DNA of 64,000 nucleotides from Pseudomonadota bacterium (GTDB taxonomy: Bacteria > Pseudomonadota > Alphaproteobacteria > Rhodobacterales > Rhodobacteraceae): NCBI GenBank assembly GCA_018240425.1, contig JAFEFU010000012.1:124001-188000 (forward strand). Direction: 5' to 3'. Both the position numbers and the translations under genes were made by a program. The notes below the pieces were generated by a model that was not told the DNA's origin, ran no database searches, and saw only the letters and a program-made list of their open reading frames with translations. Below, piece by piece: positions 15,694 to 24,372 of this stretch. How positions within the stretch are numbered: position 1 is the first letter of the stretch; every line of letters begins with the position of its first letter.

Positions 15694-17103
15694 ATGTCCG
15701 AGACCCCCGCCCTCTTTGCGCTGCTTGCGACGGTGGCCGACCCGCGGATCACCGGCGCGATCGAACGGCTGGTGGCCTCGGCGCCGGACCAGGACCTTTG
15801 CCGGGTGAATGTCTTTGCCTTTGCCGTCGCCAACGGCCTAGACCCCGAGGCGACGGTTGCCGCGTTCCTTCACGCGGCCTCGATCGGGCTGTTCGACATG
15901 TCCTGGAACGTGCTCTGCCCGGGCTGCGGCGGGGTTCTCGACACCAACGCCTCGCTGAAGACAGTGATCCGCGAGGAATATGTCTGTGCGCTCTGCGCCG
16001 AAGGCTACGAGCCGTCTCTCGACGAGCTGGTCGAGGTGACCTTCACCGTCAGCCCGCGCGTGCGCCGCATCGCCGCCCACGATCCCGGCACGCTGCCCCT
16101 GAAGGACTATCTTCGCCAGATCTACTGGGGATCGGGGGTGGACATCCAGGACGACCGGTTCGACGACGAGATGGAGGCAATCGTCATCGACACGCTCGAG
16201 CTCGGCCCCGGCGAAAAGGGCGCGCTCTCGGTGCGCCTGCCCGCCCGGTTCATCATCGTGTTCGAGGTGGTGACCCACACGGTCCAGTTCATCGACGTCA
16301 AGGGCGAGCCGACGACTGAGCGTCAGGCGCTGTCCCTGACCTACGACCGCGACCACGGCCACAACCAGATGCTGGAGATGCACCCCGGCCCCCTGCGGCT
16401 GGCCATCGAGAACCGGACCGACACGCGGGTGATGCCGGCGGTGCTGATCGCCGGAGAGGTTCTCCACGACCTGTTGGGGCGACGGCGGCCCTTCCTGACC
16501 GCCAAGCATCTTCTGACCAACCAGACCTTCCGCGACCTCTACCGCACCGACACCCTGACGGTCGACCAGCGTCTGAAGATCACCAGCCTCACCTTCCTGT
16601 TCACCGACCTGCGCGGCTCGACAGAACTGTATGAAAGGGTGGGCGACCTTGCCGCCTTCGATCTGGTGCGCGAGCATTTCCAGGTGCTGCACGAGATCGT
16701 CACCTCGGAAGCGGGTGCGGTGGTCAAGACCATCGGCGACGCGGTGATGGCCACCTTCGCCACCCCCGACCGCGCGATTGCCGCCGCCATCCGGATGCGC
16801 GACGCGATGCGCGAACTGAACGCCCGATCGGGGCGCGAGGATCTGCTGCTGAAGATCGGGATGCACGAAGGCCCCTGCATCGCCGTGTCGATGAACGAAC
16901 GTCAGGACTACTTCGGCCAGACCGTCAACATCGCCTCGCGGGTGCAGGGCCTGGCCGACGAGCGCGCGATCTATGTCACCGGCGCGGTGGTCAGCGACGA
17001 GAACGCCGCGCGGATGCTGGCCGAGCGCGATCTGAAGCCCGCGCGCCAGAACGCCCGGCTGAGGGGAATCGAACGCGACATCGATGTCTATGCAATTCCC
17101 TGA
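15694..17103 (+). CDS. Class III adenylate/guanylate cyclase with N-terminal zinc-ribbon region (DUF5939-like)
   Basis: A 469-residue cytoplasmic cyclase. The N-terminal 290 residues include C75-x2-C78 and C98-x2-C101, a probable zinc ribbon, as in DUF5939 cyclases. The C-terminal cyclase homology domain has the full catalytic set: metal aspartates D305 ('FTDLRGST') and D349 ('KTIGDAV'), adenine-reading K345 and D405, and transition-state N412 and R416 ('NIASRV'). This predicts cAMP rather than cGMP. Start ATG 15694 follows a good promoter. The gene is divergent from a cNMP-gated channel; its 3' end overlaps the following GT4 gene, so they are co-transcribed. Confidence 0.9.
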   Translation: MSETPALFALLATVADPRITGAIERLVASAPDQDLCRVNVFAFAVANGLDPEATVAAFLHAASIGLFDMSWNVLCPGCGGVLDTNASLKTVIREEYVCALCAEGYEPSLDELVEVTFTVSPRVRRIAAHDPGTLPLKDYLRQIYWGSGVDIQDDRFDDEMEAIVIDTLELGPGEKGALSVRLPARFIIVFEVVTHTVQFIDVKGEPTTERQALSLTYDRDHGHNQMLEMHPGPLRLAIENRTDTRVMPAVLIAGEVLHDLLGRRRPFLTAKHLLTNQTFRDLYRTDTLTVDQRLKITSLTFLFTDLRGSTELYERVGDLAAFDLVREHFQVLHEIVTSEAGAVVKTIGDAVMATFATPDRAIAAAIRMRDAMRELNARSGREDLLLKIGMHEGPCIAVSMNERQDYFGQTVNIASRVQGLADERAIYVTGAVVSDENAARMLAERDLKPARQNARLRGIERDIDVYAIP

Positions 17104-18220
17104 CCGGCCGCGGCACCCCCTGCGCATTGCCTTTTACGCGCCGATGAAGCCGCCGGGCCACCCGGTCCCCTCGGGCGACCGGCTGATGGCGCGTCAGCTT
17201 CTGGCGGCGCTTGCCGCTGGCGGGCACGAGGTGGCGGTGATCTCGGACCTGCGCAGCTATTCGGCAGCGCCCGACCCGGAAGCCTACCGGGTGATTGCCG
17301 ACAGGGCCGCGCACGAGGCCGCGCGCATCTCGGACCTGTGGGCACGGGATGGCTGCCCGGACCTGTGGTTCGCCTATCACCCCTATTACAAGGCCCCCGA
17401 CCTGATCGGTCCCGGCCTCGCGCGCCGGCACGGGCTGGCCTATGTCACCGCCGAAAGCTCGTGGTCGGCGCGGCGCAACATCGGCGTCTGGGCAGGGATG
17501 CAGGCGCGGGTTCTGGAAGGGATCGGTCAGGCCGCCGTCAACATCTGCCTGACCGGCCGGGACCGCGACGGCATCCTTGCCGCCCTGCCCGGCGCGCGCG
17601 CCGCGATGCTGCGCCCCTTCATCGACGCCGCCCCCTTCCTGCGCGCCAGTCCCGCCGGCGCCGACCCGGCGCGGCTGATCACGGTGGCGATGATGCGCCC
17701 TGGCGACAAGATGGACAGCTACCGGATGCTGACGGCGGCGCTCGCTCTTTTGCCGGCCGGCCTCGACTGGCGGCTGTCGGTCGTGGGAGACGGGCCGGAG
17801 CGGGACGAAGTGCGGGCGCTGTTCGCGGGCCTCGGCGACGGGCGCATTACCTGGCATGGCCAGCAGCCCGCCGAGAACGTCGCCGGCCTGATGGCGGCCA
17901 GCGCGATCTACGTCTGGCCGGGCCAGGGCGAGGCCTACGGGCTGGCCTATCTCGAGGCGCAGGCCGCGGGCTTGCCGGTGGTGGCGATGCGGACCGCCGG
18001 GGTTCCCGAAGCGGTTCGCGACGGCGAGACCGCGCTTCTGTCGCCCGACGGCGATGCAGCGGCACTGGCCGACAACATCGCCCAGCTGCTGGTCAACCGC
18101 GAGAGGCGCAGGGCGATGGCAACGGCCGCGCGCCGCTTTGTCCTGACGGAGCGCACGCTGGACACGGCTGGCGTGACCCTGAACCGGATACTCGACACCG
18201 CGCTGGAGCGTGCCCCATGA
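17084..18220 (+). CDS. Glycosyltransferase family 4 protein
   Basis: A 378-residue GT-B transferase. The N-terminal domain starts with 'LRIAFYAPMKPPGHPVPSGD'; the C-terminal GT4 domain shows 'LSVVGDGPERDEV', 'GQGEAYGLAYLEAQAAGLPV' (the E-x7-E nucleotide-sugar motif) and 'AGVPEAV'. It probably builds a surface glycan or glycolipid; substrates are unknown. Start is ATG 17084 or 17090, both inside the 3' end of the cyclase gene, so translation is coupled to the cyclase. Its stop overlaps the next start (ATGA). Confidence 0.85.
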   Translation: MSMQFPDRPRHPLRIAFYAPMKPPGHPVPSGDRLMARQLLAALAAGGHEVAVISDLRSYSAAPDPEAYRVIADRAAHEAARISDLWARDGCPDLWFAYHPYYKAPDLIGPGLARRHGLAYVTAESSWSARRNIGVWAGMQARVLEGIGQAAVNICLTGRDRDGILAALPGARAAMLRPFIDAAPFLRASPAGADPARLITVAMMRPGDKMDSYRMLTAALALLPAGLDWRLSVVGDGPERDEVRALFAGLGDGRITWHGQQPAENVAGLMAASAIYVWPGQGEAYGLAYLEAQAAGLPVVAMRTAGVPEAVRDGETALLSPDGDAAALADNIAQLLVNRERRRAMATAARRFVLTERTLDTAGVTLNRILDTALERAP

Positions 18221-18969
18221 GCGGGGATCGAGTGTGGGACCCGCTGATGCGCGCCCTTGACGACCGGGCGGGGGACGGCAGGGTGGTGCGGTTCTGGCTG
18301 CGCGACGACGATGCGGTCGCACCTTCGCCCGCGCTGGACCGGCTCCTGGACATGGCCGGAGGCAACGGGGTGCCGCTGATCCTCGCGGTCATCCCCGCGC
18401 CTACGGGCGAGGCGCTGGCCCGGCGGCTGGAGGGCTGCCCCGGCGCCGCAGTCGCGCTGCACGGCTGGTCGCACCGGAACCACGCCGGACCGGGCGAGAA
18501 GAGCCAGGAGCTTGGCCCGCACCGGCCCGTCGCCGACATGCTTGCCGAACTGCGGGCCGGTCAGGAGAAACTGTCGGGACTGCATGGCCGGCGATTCCTG
18601 CCGCTGCTGGTGCCACCCTGGAACCGGATCGACCCGGCGCTGCTTCCGCATCTGGGCGCGATCGGGCTAATGGCACTGTCGGTCTTCGGCCCCGAACAGC
18701 CGGGTCCGGCCCCCGAGGTCAACTGCCATGTCGACCTGATCGACTGGCGCGGCAATCGCGGCGGCCGCGATCCCGCGGCCCTGGTCGCCGACATCCTCGC
18801 CCGTCTGGGACAAGAAGGCGCGCCGGACCGGACAGTCGGCATCCTTGGCCACCATCTGGTCCACGACGCGGCGGCATGGGCCTTTCTCCACCAGCTGCTG
18901 GCCCGGACCAGCGGCCACCCCGGCTGCCGCTGGCTGCGGCCTGCGGATGTTCTGGCGGCCGCCGGCTAA
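18217..18969 (+). CDS. Polysaccharide deacetylase-like protein
   Basis: A 250-residue protein with an NodB/polysaccharide-deacetylase-like TIM-barrel pattern: 'VRFWLRDDDAVAPSPALDRL' with paired aspartates on the first strand, 'ILAVIPAPTGEALARRL', and 'VALHGWSHRNHAGPG', where H-x3-H (HGWSH) matches the metal-binding MT2 motif H-[ST]-x3-H in spirit. It may deacetylate an N-acetylated sugar polymer made by the upstream GT4. It is translationally coupled to that gene (ATGA overlap). Its stop overlaps the convergent MBL gene by 4 bases. Confidence 0.7.
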   Translation: MSGDRVWDPLMRALDDRAGDGRVVRFWLRDDDAVAPSPALDRLLDMAGGNGVPLILAVIPAPTGEALARRLEGCPGAAVALHGWSHRNHAGPGEKSQELGPHRPVADMLAELRAGQEKLSGLHGRRFLPLLVPPWNRIDPALLPHLGAIGLMALSVFGPEQPGPAPEVNCHVDLIDWRGNRGGRDPAALVADILARLGQEGAPDRTVGILGHHLVHDAAAWAFLHQLLARTSGHPGCRWLRPADVLAAAG

Positions 18970-19826
18970 AGATCGATGACCTGCCCCTCGCGGGCGAAGA
19001 ACGCGGCGGGGAACCGGGCCTGCGCCTCGGCCTCCATCGCCATTAGTTCGTCGTCGCCGCGCCAGGGCGCGTGGTGCATGAAGCCCGCCTGCCGCACCCC
19101 TGCCGCCAGGGCAAGGCGCAGCGCCTGGTTCCAGGTCGAATGGCCGAAGCCGGCGTGGGTGGCCATCTCGGCCTCGGTATAGGTGCTGTCATAGAGGAAC
19201 AGGTCGGCGCCGCGGATCAGGTCGAGGACCGAGGGATCAAGCTGGCCCGGGCGGTGTTCGGTATCGGTGACGATGGCCAGCGCCCGCCCGCCCCATTCGA
19301 CGCGATAGCCGATGGCGCCGCCGGGATGGATCAGGGCGGCGGTGCGGATGGCGACATCGGGATAGGGGCGCAGCACGTCGCCGGCGCGGAAGTCATGGGT
19401 GATCATGCCGGCCCTGCAGCTGTCGGGCTCGACCGGGAACCAGGGCGGACGCATGTAGCTGGCGACCATCTCTCGGGTGGTCATCGTTCCGGCCAGATGG
19501 CCCGACCACAGCGCCACCCGCGCCGCCGGATCGAAGAGCAGCGGGAAGAACGGCAGGCCCATGATGTGGTCGTAGTGGCAATGGCTGAAGAAGATCTGGG
19601 CCTCGGCTATCCCCTCGGCCTTCAGGGCCTGGCCGGCGGCAGGAAGGCCCGATCCGGCGTCGAAGAACATCAGGTGGCCGCCGCAACGCACCTCAATGCA
19701 GGTCGTGCTGCCACCGAACTGCCGATAGCGGTCGCCGGAGACCGGCAGGCTGCCGCGCGCGCCCCAGACCCGGACGCGCAGTCCTGCGCCGGGTCCGGCC
19801 GGGCCTTTCTCTTTCCTGCTGCCCAT
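18966..19826 (-). CDS. MBL-fold metallo-hydrolase
   Basis: A 286-residue enzyme with the metallo-beta-lactamase motif H82-C-H84-Y-D86-H87, plus downstream metal/fold positions H167 ('LIHPGGAIGYR'), D188 ('VTDTE') and 'HHAPWRGDD' near residue 251. The N-terminal 'VRVWGARGSLPVSG' start is that of the branch containing PhnP-like, RNase Z-like and class II cAMP phosphodiesterase-like proteins. Since the next gene upstream encodes a cNMP-binding protein, hydrolysis of a cyclic nucleotide is an attractive but unproven role. GAGGGGAGGCG before ATG 19826 is a strong ribosome site. It lies 80 bases after the CNBD gene, same strand. Confidence 0.8.
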   Translation of the reverse strand: MGSRKEKGPAGPGAGLRVRVWGARGSLPVSGDRYRQFGGSTTCIEVRCGGHLMFFDAGSGLPAAGQALKAEGIAEAQIFFSHCHYDHIMGLPFFPLLFDPAARVALWSGHLAGTMTTREMVASYMRPPWFPVEPDSCRAGMITHDFRAGDVLRPYPDVAIRTAALIHPGGAIGYRVEWGGRALAIVTDTEHRPGQLDPSVLDLIRGADLFLYDSTYTEAEMATHAGFGHSTWNQALRLALAAGVRQAGFMHHAPWRGDDELMAMEAEAQARFPAAFFAREGQVIDL

Positions 19827-19905
19827 CGCCTCCCCTCGGGCTGTGGCCTGCGCCCAGTCTAGTCAAAGCGCGCCGCGAGCGCGAGGCCGCAAACGCCCGT
19901 CCGGT

Positions 19906-20376
19906 TCAGCCAGCGTCCGTCCTGCTGCTGCGCTCGGCGGTCAGCGCCATCGTCGTCTGGCTGAGCCGTTCGGCCAGGACCCGCATGACCTGGATCGTGA
20001 CATCGGGAAAGTCGGTCAGGAGTTTCAGGAACTGTTCCTTGCGGATGCGCAGGGCCTCGATCGGGGTGGCGGCCTTGACCGTGGCGGTGCGGGTTGCCTC
20101 GCACAGGATGGCGATCTCGCCGACGATCGAATTCTCGCCGACCTCGGCGACCTTGACCGGCCCCTTGCCGGAATCGGCCAGGATCTCGGCCTGCCCGGCC
20201 AGGATGACATAGGCGGCATCGCCGATGTCGCCCTGATGGAACAGGATTTCGCCCGCCTGATAGCTGACCCGGTCCGAGGTGAAGGCCAGAAGCTTCAGCC
20301 TGGCCGCCTCCATCCCGGCAAACAGCGGCACCTGCCGCAGCATCCGCACCTCGTCCTTGAACAGCATGGTTCCCAT
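19906..20376 (-). CDS. Stand-alone cyclic-nucleotide-binding domain protein
   Basis: A 156-residue protein that is essentially one CNBD. The phosphate-binding cassette 'VGEIAILCEATRTATVKA' has G86-E87 and R96-T97-A98, the canonical cNMP set, so real cAMP or cGMP binding is expected. A C-terminal helix (about 120-150) follows but there is no DNA-binding, channel or kinase domain, so it must act through a partner. It starts 8 bases after the stop of the pseudo-ABC gene and is almost certainly co-expressed with it; that protein is the likeliest partner. ATG 20376 or 20367 could be used. Confidence 0.85.
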   Translation of the reverse strand: MGTMLFKDEVRMLRQVPLFAGMEAARLKLLAFTSDRVSYQAGEILFHQGDIGDAAYVILAGQAEILADSGKGPVKVAEVGENSIVGEIAILCEATRTATVKAATPIEALRIRKEQFLKLLTDFPDVTIQVMRVLAERLSQTTMALTAERSSRTDAG

Positions 20377-20384
20377 CCCCCCGC

Positions 20385-23144
20385 CTAAGCCCCCGTCTTC
20401 GCCCCAGCCTGTGTCCCGGCCCGCGATTCGACCTGCGCTACCGAAGCATCCACCCCATCCCCTGCCGGCTCGCCCGTCCCGGCGGCTCCCCCGCCCCCGC
20501 GCCCGTCGGACGCGACAAGCGGCCCCGCGAACGTCAGGATCCGGTCGAAGCGGCTGGCGAGCGCGCTGTCGGTCATCACCCAGATCAGCGCCGGCGCCGG
20601 TTCCTGCCCCGACAGGAGCGTCAGCACATTCTCGACGATCTGCGCCCGCACGCGCGGATCGACGGCGGTCAGCGGCCTGTTCATCACCTGGTAGCCGGTC
20701 CGCCGCAACAGCGCCCGTGCCAGGCTGGCCTTCTGACGCTGCGCAAGGGTCAGGCGCTTGCCGCCGGTGCCCACCTCGAAATCCAGCCCGATCGACAGGA
20801 AATCATCATAGAGACCAAGCCGGTCCATCAGGCCCCGGACGATCTCCTGCACCCGCTCGGCACCATCGGCGTGCCGGTTGTTCACCCGGCCGAACACCAC
20901 ATTGTCCATCAGGCTGGCCGAGGGCATGTAGCGGGCCGGGTCATAGGCCTCGATCTGGCCCTGAAGGCTGGCGGGCAGGCCGGCGTGGAACTGCTGGCGG
21001 GCGCGGACGATGCGTTCCTTCATCTCGTCGGTCAGAAGGCCGAAACGGTGGCGCGGCTCGGCATAGGCGAAGCTGAGACGGATGATCGTGGGGCGGTCCT
21101 CGGCGGGCACCTCGGCGTAGTCTTTCCCGTTCAGGCGCTTGACCAGGGCCTGATAGGCCGGAAGATCCTCGGCGCCCATGAAGGTCAGCTGCTGGAAGAA
21201 GGGATGATCGGCCGGCAGGTCGCCGAACAGCTCGATCGCGTTCTCGGCGATCTCGAAGCCCATCTCGTAGAGTGCCCGGTCCAGCCCGTCCCGCTCGAGC
21301 ACCTGCCGGAAATAGGGATTGCGGCCAAGCGCGCCCGGCATCAGCGCCGGACCGATGGCGTTGCCGAACAGAAGGTTCTCGCCCACCGTGGACTGGTCGT
21401 TGTAGGCGCCCGGCTCGAAATGGTCGATCAGCGAGGTCTGGCCGCGTTCCTCGAGCGTGGCGCGGAAGGCCCGGCGCATGGCGATGACGCTGTCGGCGAT
21501 GCCGGGCCGGCGCGCGGCATCGGCCGTCGCCCTGAGCGCGAGGTCGAGGATGTCGCGCGACAGTTGCACAGCATCGAGCACCGGCGCGACGGCGCGGATC
21601 AGGTCCTCGGGCCCGGTCGCACCAGCTGCGGCATAGTCGATCCAGTCGGCCTTGATATCGTGGACCGGGTTTCCCGACAGCTGGGCCTCGCGAAGCCGCC
21701 AGGCCATTCCGGGATCCTCCGCAGACGGCGGCCCCATCGGCCGGTGCTTCAGCCCGTAGAACAGATTGTCGCGCAGCGAACCTGAGAAGAAATGCACGTC
21801 GGTCGAGGCATAGGAGATCGCCCTGCCGGTGATGCTTTCGGGCAGGCTGTGGATGTCCTCGCCGCCGGCGACGACCTTGCCCGCGTCAGGCCACGAAAGC
21901 CGGGCGAAGGCGGCGGCCAGAGCCTCGCCGCCCGCAGCATCACCGGTCAGCGCCACCCTTTCGCCGGGCCGGACCTGGACGTTGATCCGGTCCAGCAGCC
22001 GCGCGCCGCTGTCGTCGCTCAGCGTCAGGTTGACGGCGGCCAGTGGCGGCTTCAGCGCGGCGCCCTCGCCAACGGCCTGGATCGCCGGATCGACCATGCC
22101 GTCGACCGAGAACTGGCCCACGACCTGCGCATACTTGATCTGCACATCCTGGCGGTTTTGATCCCAGTCGATCAGATCCTTCAGCGGCCCCGGCAGATCC
22201 TTGTAGGCCGCGATCACCGCGACCAGCTGGCCGATGTCGACCTTTCCCTTCAACGCCAGATAGCCGCCGACGATGTAGAACAGGAAGGGCGTGAAGGATG
22301 CCAGCGAGTTGTTGATGAACTTCACCATGAACTTCCACTGGTAGATGTCGTAGCGGATCTTGAAGATCCGCCCCAGCCGTGCCGCCACGTCGGCCCGTTC
22401 GTAGTTCGACGTGTCGAAGGCATGGATCGCGTCGATCCCTTCCACCATCTCGCCCACCCGCCCGGCCAGTTCGCGCGCGGTCAGCTGGCGTTCGCGGCCG
22501 AGAACCAGCAGGCGCCGGCGCATCCGCGGGATGATCAGCGCCTGGACGCTGACGAGCGCCGTCGTGATCAGCCCCAGCCAGAAGCTCTGGACGAAGATGA
22601 AGACCAGCGCGGTCAGCGCCTGCCCGCCCAGAAGCGCCGGCGACACGAAGGCGTCGCCGGTGAAGCCGCCCATCGGCTCGACTTCGTTGTTGACCATGTT
22701 GGCGATTTCCGAGCCCTTGACGCGCTTGAACACATCGGGCGGAAAGCGCAGCACCCGGTCGACCAGCTCGAAGCGGATGCGGCGCAGAAGGCGCTCGCCC
22801 AGCCGGCCCTTGTAGGTGTTGATGTAGTACTTGAAGAGGCCGTTGATGACCACGAACAGCAGGAACACCATGCTGAGCGCGAAGAGCGTCGGCATCCGCC
22901 CCAACTCGATCCCCGGAAACAGCACGACCTTGCCGAACAGCGGAAGGCTGACCTCCAGCTTCATGAACAGCTTGACCGCGTCGGGCGTGTCGAAGCCGCT
23001 GCCCTGGATCGGCCCGTTGACGATCTGCTTGGGCAGGTCGAAGGACATGAAGTAGGGGACCATCGACAGGGCGACGATGAACAGGATCCACAATTGCTGG
23101 AACTTCGTGTGCTTCCAGATGTAGCTGGTCAGGCGACGTTCCAT
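20385..23144 (-). CDS. ABC-exporter-like membrane protein with degenerate (pseudo) ATPase domain
   Basis: A 919-residue protein, far longer than a usual half-exporter (about 580-620). Residues 1-340 form an ABC exporter-type membrane domain. The nucleotide-binding domain is recognisable but all catalytic motifs are lost: the Walker A position reads G401-D-A-A-G-G-E-A408 (Lys to Glu), the signature reads L798-T-L-A-Q-R-Q for LSGGQRQ, Walker B is N822-R823 instead of Asp-Glu, and the H-loop His is D859. Between Walker A and signature lies an insertion of about 250 residues with three 'NL/VxFG'-type repeats near 452-464, 585-594 and 742-752. GAGGAC precedes ATG 23144. Co-operonic with a CNBD gene; transport activity is doubtful. 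Confidence 0.85.
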   Translation of the reverse strand: MERRLTSYIWKHTKFQQLWILFIVALSMVPYFMSFDLPKQIVNGPIQGSGFDTPDAVKLFMKLEVSLPLFGKVVLFPGIELGRMPTLFALSMVFLLFVVINGLFKYYINTYKGRLGERLLRRIRFELVDRVLRFPPDVFKRVKGSEIANMVNNEVEPMGGFTGDAFVSPALLGGQALTALVFIFVQSFWLGLITTALVSVQALIIPRMRRRLLVLGRERQLTARELAGRVGEMVEGIDAIHAFDTSNYERADVAARLGRIFKIRYDIYQWKFMVKFINNSLASFTPFLFYIVGGYLALKGKVDIGQLVAVIAAYKDLPGPLKDLIDWDQNRQDVQIKYAQVVGQFSVDGMVDPAIQAVGEGAALKPPLAAVNLTLSDDSGARLLDRINVQVRPGERVALTGDAAGGEALAAAFARLSWPDAGKVVAGGEDIHSLPESITGRAISYASTDVHFFSGSLRDNLFYGLKHRPMGPPSAEDPGMAWRLREAQLSGNPVHDIKADWIDYAAAGATGPEDLIRAVAPVLDAVQLSRDILDLALRATADAARRPGIADSVIAMRRAFRATLEERGQTSLIDHFEPGAYNDQSTVGENLLFGNAIGPALMPGALGRNPYFRQVLERDGLDRALYEMGFEIAENAIELFGDLPADHPFFQQLTFMGAEDLPAYQALVKRLNGKDYAEVPAEDRPTIIRLSFAYAEPRHRFGLLTDEMKERIVRARQQFHAGLPASLQGQIEAYDPARYMPSASLMDNVVFGRVNNRHADGAERVQEIVRGLMDRLGLYDDFLSIGLDFEVGTGGKRLTLAQRQKASLARALLRRTGYQVMNRPLTAVDPRVRAQIVENVLTLLSGQEPAPALIWVMTDSALASRFDRILTFAGPLVASDGRGGGGAAGTGEPAGDGVDASVAQVESRAGTQAGAKTGA

Positions 23145-23226
23145 GCCGTCCTCGCGATGGTGCCGGTGGCGACCGGCAGCAGGACCGATGATCCAAGAGA
23201 TACAATGCCCCTGCAAATCGCGCCAG

Positions 23227-24372
23227 TCACGGCGTCCGCTCCAGAAGGGTGCGCAGGATCCGGGCGCTGGCCGCCGCCCCGTCCAGATCGGGGGCGAACG
23301 GCGGCGGCGGGCCGGCGGCCAGCGCCTGTGCGACCGCTGCGGTCAGGCTGTCCGCCGACAGGTCGGCCTCGGTCAGCACACCGGCGAGTCCGAGCCGGTG
23401 CAGGCGATCGGCCCGCAGGGTCTGCTCGGTCTCGCCGCCGGTGGCGAAGGGCACCAGAAGGCAACGGCAGCCGGCCCTCAGCACGTCGCAGACAGTGTTG
23501 TAACCCGCCTGGGACACCGACAGGCGGGCATTGGCGATCAGTCCGGGAAAATCGGGACGGAACCGCACGACACTGGCGTTGGGCGGCGCCGCGCCGGAAA
23601 TAGCGGCAAAGTCGGCGTCGGGCAGGTTCGGGCCGGTGACAAGGCACCAGCGGCCAGAGTCCGGCAGGCGCCGCGCGGCCTCGGCGCAGGCACCGATCAG
23701 CGCCGCGCCGACTGCCCCGCCCCCGGCCGAGGCGACGACCTCGAACCGGTCGGCGACCGGCGCGGGCGGCGGCGGCGCGACGAGGCCGGTATAGGCGATC
23801 CTGTCGCCGATCCGCGCCGCAAGGGGAAAGGTCTCCTCCAGCCGCACAAAGGCGGGGTCGCCGTGCACCAGCACAAGATCGAAATACTGCCGGACGAGGG
23901 CGACGCTCTCCTCGTCGCGGCCCGGCTTGGCGCGTTCCTGCAGGATGTCGCGCAGCGAACAGGCAACGCGCGGGCGCGGGTGGCGGGACTGGATCTCCTG
24001 CAAGAGCGGGATCAGTTCGAACCGGACCTGCCGGCGGCCGAAGGGAAAGGCCTCGATCATCACCAGGTCGGGGGCAAGGTCGCGGAAGGCGGTCAGCAGA
24101 AGGTCGCGCCGGCGCGTCTCGAACGCGGCATCGACCGGGCGGCCCTCGGCGTCGCGCAGGCCCGAAAAGCCCGCGTCCCCCGCGACCACCGGCGGCAAGG
24201 CGACGTGGCGGACGCCAGGGCCGGGGAAGCCCGGAACAGGGGTGCCGCCCGTCACCACCGTCACCTCGAACCCGTCAGCCGCCAGAGCCGAGGCGATGCG
24301 GCTGGCGCGCGCCAGGTGGCCGATGCCCAAAAGGTGCTGCACATAGAAGAACAGGCGGGGGGCGCGGCTCAT
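23227..24372 (-). CDS. MurG/GT28-like glycosyltransferase
   Basis: A 381-residue GT-B protein. The N-terminus 'GIGHLARASRIASALAADG' is the acceptor-side glycine loop and the C-terminal 'VSQAGYNTVCDVLRAGCRCL' followed by 'TGGETEQTLRADRL' is the nucleotide-sugar half of GT28/COG4671-type transferases. It resembles the product of 25624-26829. AGGAGG directly upstream supports ATG 24372, which overlaps the previous stop (ATGA). It is 82 bases upstream of the pseudo-ABC gene on the same strand, so the glycosyltransferases and pseudo-ABC may share a transcript. Confidence 0.8.
   Translation of the reverse strand: MSRAPRLFFYVQHLLGIGHLARASRIASALAADGFEVTVVTGGTPVPGFPGPGVRHVALPPVVAGDAGFSGLRDAEGRPVDAAFETRRRDLLLTAFRDLAPDLVMIEAFPFGRRQVRFELIPLLQEIQSRHPRPRVACSLRDILQERAKPGRDEESVALVRQYFDLVLVHGDPAFVRLEETFPLAARIGDRIAYTGLVAPPPPAPVADRFEVVASAGGGAVGAALIGACAEAARRLPDSGRWCLVTGPNLPDADFAAISGAAPPNASVVRFRPDFPGLIANARLSVSQAGYNTVCDVLRAGCRCLLVPFATGGETEQTLRADRLHRLGLAGVLTEADLSADSLTAAVAQALAAGPPPPFAPDLDGAAASARILRTLLERTP

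Noticed and set aside
14471..17103. A Pycsar-type anti-phage cyclase/effector system
   Set aside because: The effector is an ordinary cNMP-gated potassium channel and the cyclase carries a DUF5939-like N-terminus; none of the usual Pycsar effector types or neighbouring defence genes is seen.
20385..23144. Pseudogene interpretation of the pseudo-ABC gene
   Set aside because: The 919-codon frame is intact, with a strong start and close coupling to the CNBD gene, and the rest of the protein looks well ordered.
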